Source of the DNA: Ignelater luminosus
Lineage: Eukaryota > Arthropoda > Insecta > Coleoptera > Elateridae
DNA: 64,000 nt
Direction: 5' to 3'
Assembly (NCBI GenBank): GCA_011009095.1
Contig: VTPC01090933.1
Coordinates: 20,361-84,360, forward strand
In this document: positions 62,670 through 64,000 of the stretch, piece by piece
Position numbering within the stretch: the first letter of the stretch is position 1
Layout of the letters: each line of letters begins with the position of its first letter
The notes under the pieces: model-generated
Seen by the model: the letters and a program-made list of their open reading frames with translations, nothing else
Database searches by the model: none
Told to the model about the DNA's origin: nothing
Program-made: the position numbers and the translations under genes

Positions 62670-64000
62670 CCAGCAAATTTGAATTGTTGTTGTTACCTTT
62701 ATTGCCCAAAATGTGATTGAATCTATAAAACGCACATAAAAAGATTTTAATGTTGTTTATAACAAAATGCATCGTAGTAGTCGAGCAAGACAACTTGTTC
62801 TTTCAAATGGCCTAATAAATCAGATGAGTTTAAACAAATTGAAGACACCTGATCAACATAATTGAAGAGACTCTAAAACATTATACCCGTATTTATAGTC
62901 AGTATACTTGAACCAAGCTCGAACTTGAGCTCTACTCGAACATGGTCTAATGTTTTACATTGAGACTTAACTCGAAAATGCGAACTCGTACTTGTACTTA
63001 AACACAAAATAAATAAATATACGCCTTGAATGGAGCTTCTGAGCTGAGTATTCAAGCTAAACCAGGAGCCAAACATAGACTCATTGAAGTACTAACTGTA
63101 AAATACGGGCATTAGTCTCGACAGGTGTAATGATGAAAGTAGCAATTGCTCTACGTTATACGTGTTTGAAACAAACAAATTTTTTTTCTGATTTGGCACT
63201 CGAAAACAGCAGTGATGAGAAAAAATTGTTTTCAAGAATGAAGAGAACTCTGTCAGTTCACTAATTCTGAAATTTTTTACAACAAAAGTTTTTGATCAAT
63301 AAAAGTATCTCATAGTGAAAGTCTTCCTACTACTTAAGAGTTTTGACTGAAAACCAAAAATAATCTTCCAGTCAGAGCTTATGGACAAGCAAGAAATAAA
63401 TATTCCCGAAGAACACAAACGCAAAGGCAAATGCACATACTAGGAAACAGGTAGATAAATAACGTCTATAATGCAGTCATCTTGTACAATATAATTTTTG
63501 ACATGTCAGGTTAGACCCTGACTCAGAAACTTACTAATGTATATAAAGGTTTGTTTTTTACTCTTTACAACTTACGAGAAGGAAAGCTACAACTACTCGA
63601 ATACCTTTTCCTTATTTTTTTTTATTTGTTCGGATATCTAAACAAATAATGCCACATAAATTCTTTCATCACTAAGATAGTTGATTCAGTTTATAATGCA
63701 GACGTTTGCAACATTTTGCAACTAGAAGTGGATCTCTTGATAGTTTTTTTTTATTTATTTTGCCCTAAAAGCAGTTTTTTAGTCTTTAGAATTTGGAGAT
63801 TGTTTGCCAAAGACATTTCTGGCCAGCAATATGTTTGAACAGAACCGTGCCTGTTTACATTAAATGTAATGATTTTACTGAAGCCCATCAACTTCCAGCA
63901 GTTGATTTTGTTATTTTGATTTATCATTTTCAAAAAAATTATTACACTTTTGTAATTCAATTTTGAAACCTTTGTATTTTGAGTTACTAGCTTTTGGTCA
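62670..64000. other. Downstream AT-rich DNA, no feature
   Basis: No coding region, RNA gene or transposon terminus supported. Confidence 0.5.

Noticed and set aside
1..64000. CRISPR arrays, bacterial operons or prophage
   Set aside because: No regularly spaced repeat-spacer structure. All evidence (introns, mariner elements, eukaryotic tRNA) points to an animal nuclear genome.

Overview
The window is AT-rich animal nuclear DNA, almost certainly from an insect. It carries GT-AG introns, several families of mariner/Tc1 transposons, decayed LINEs, a gypsy-type LTR element and a neuropeptide-precursor gene of the arthropod ITG-like (prohormone-3) family. The order cannot be fixed from sequence alone; a beetle is my best guess.

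One protein-coding gene can be assembled, and it organises most of the window. It is on the + strand with four coding exons: 10941-11075, 27221-27347, 37020-37261 and 61803-61937. All splice phases agree. Together they give a 212-residue secreted precursor with a signal peptide, 16 cysteines and a short C-terminal peptide (LTGFTGF) framed by Lys-Arg sites. The three introns are about 16.1, 9.7 and 24.5 kb, so the coding part spans 51 kb for 639 coding bases. A splice acceptor before the start codon implies at least one upstream non-coding exon that I could not place. Nearly everything else in 11-62 kb lies inside introns.

Layout: 1-10.9 kb is non-coding apart from a degenerate LINE on the - strand (1.7-2.7 kb). 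Intron 1 (11.1-27.2 kb) carries a hammerhead-ribozyme motif in sense orientation (15.94-16.02 kb), a MITE, a diverged duplication and a mariner with a partly deleted transposase. Intron 2 (27.3-37.0 kb) holds a second MITE copy and a transposon pile-up: a DD41D mariner inserted in the left end of another DD41D mariner, which abuts a third element with about 410-bp inverted arms. A separate 333-bp-arm fold-back next to a transposase N-terminus follows. Intron 3 (37.3-61.8 kb) holds a palindromic MITE, a young non-autonomous LTR retrotransposon (230-bp LTRs, gag-like coiled-coil ORF, no pol), relics of gypsy pol, a Tc1 element and LINEs, an antisense tRNA-His(GTG), and a Himar-like mariner with two frameshifts. 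The 3' UTR follows 61937, with candidate poly(A) signals at 62189 and 62659.

The most unusual signal is the hammerhead motif. It has all conserved core positions, a 4-bp stem II, a minimal stem III and a long stem I, and it is oriented so that it would be transcribed within intron 1 of the neuropeptide gene. No active transposase reading frame survives intact.
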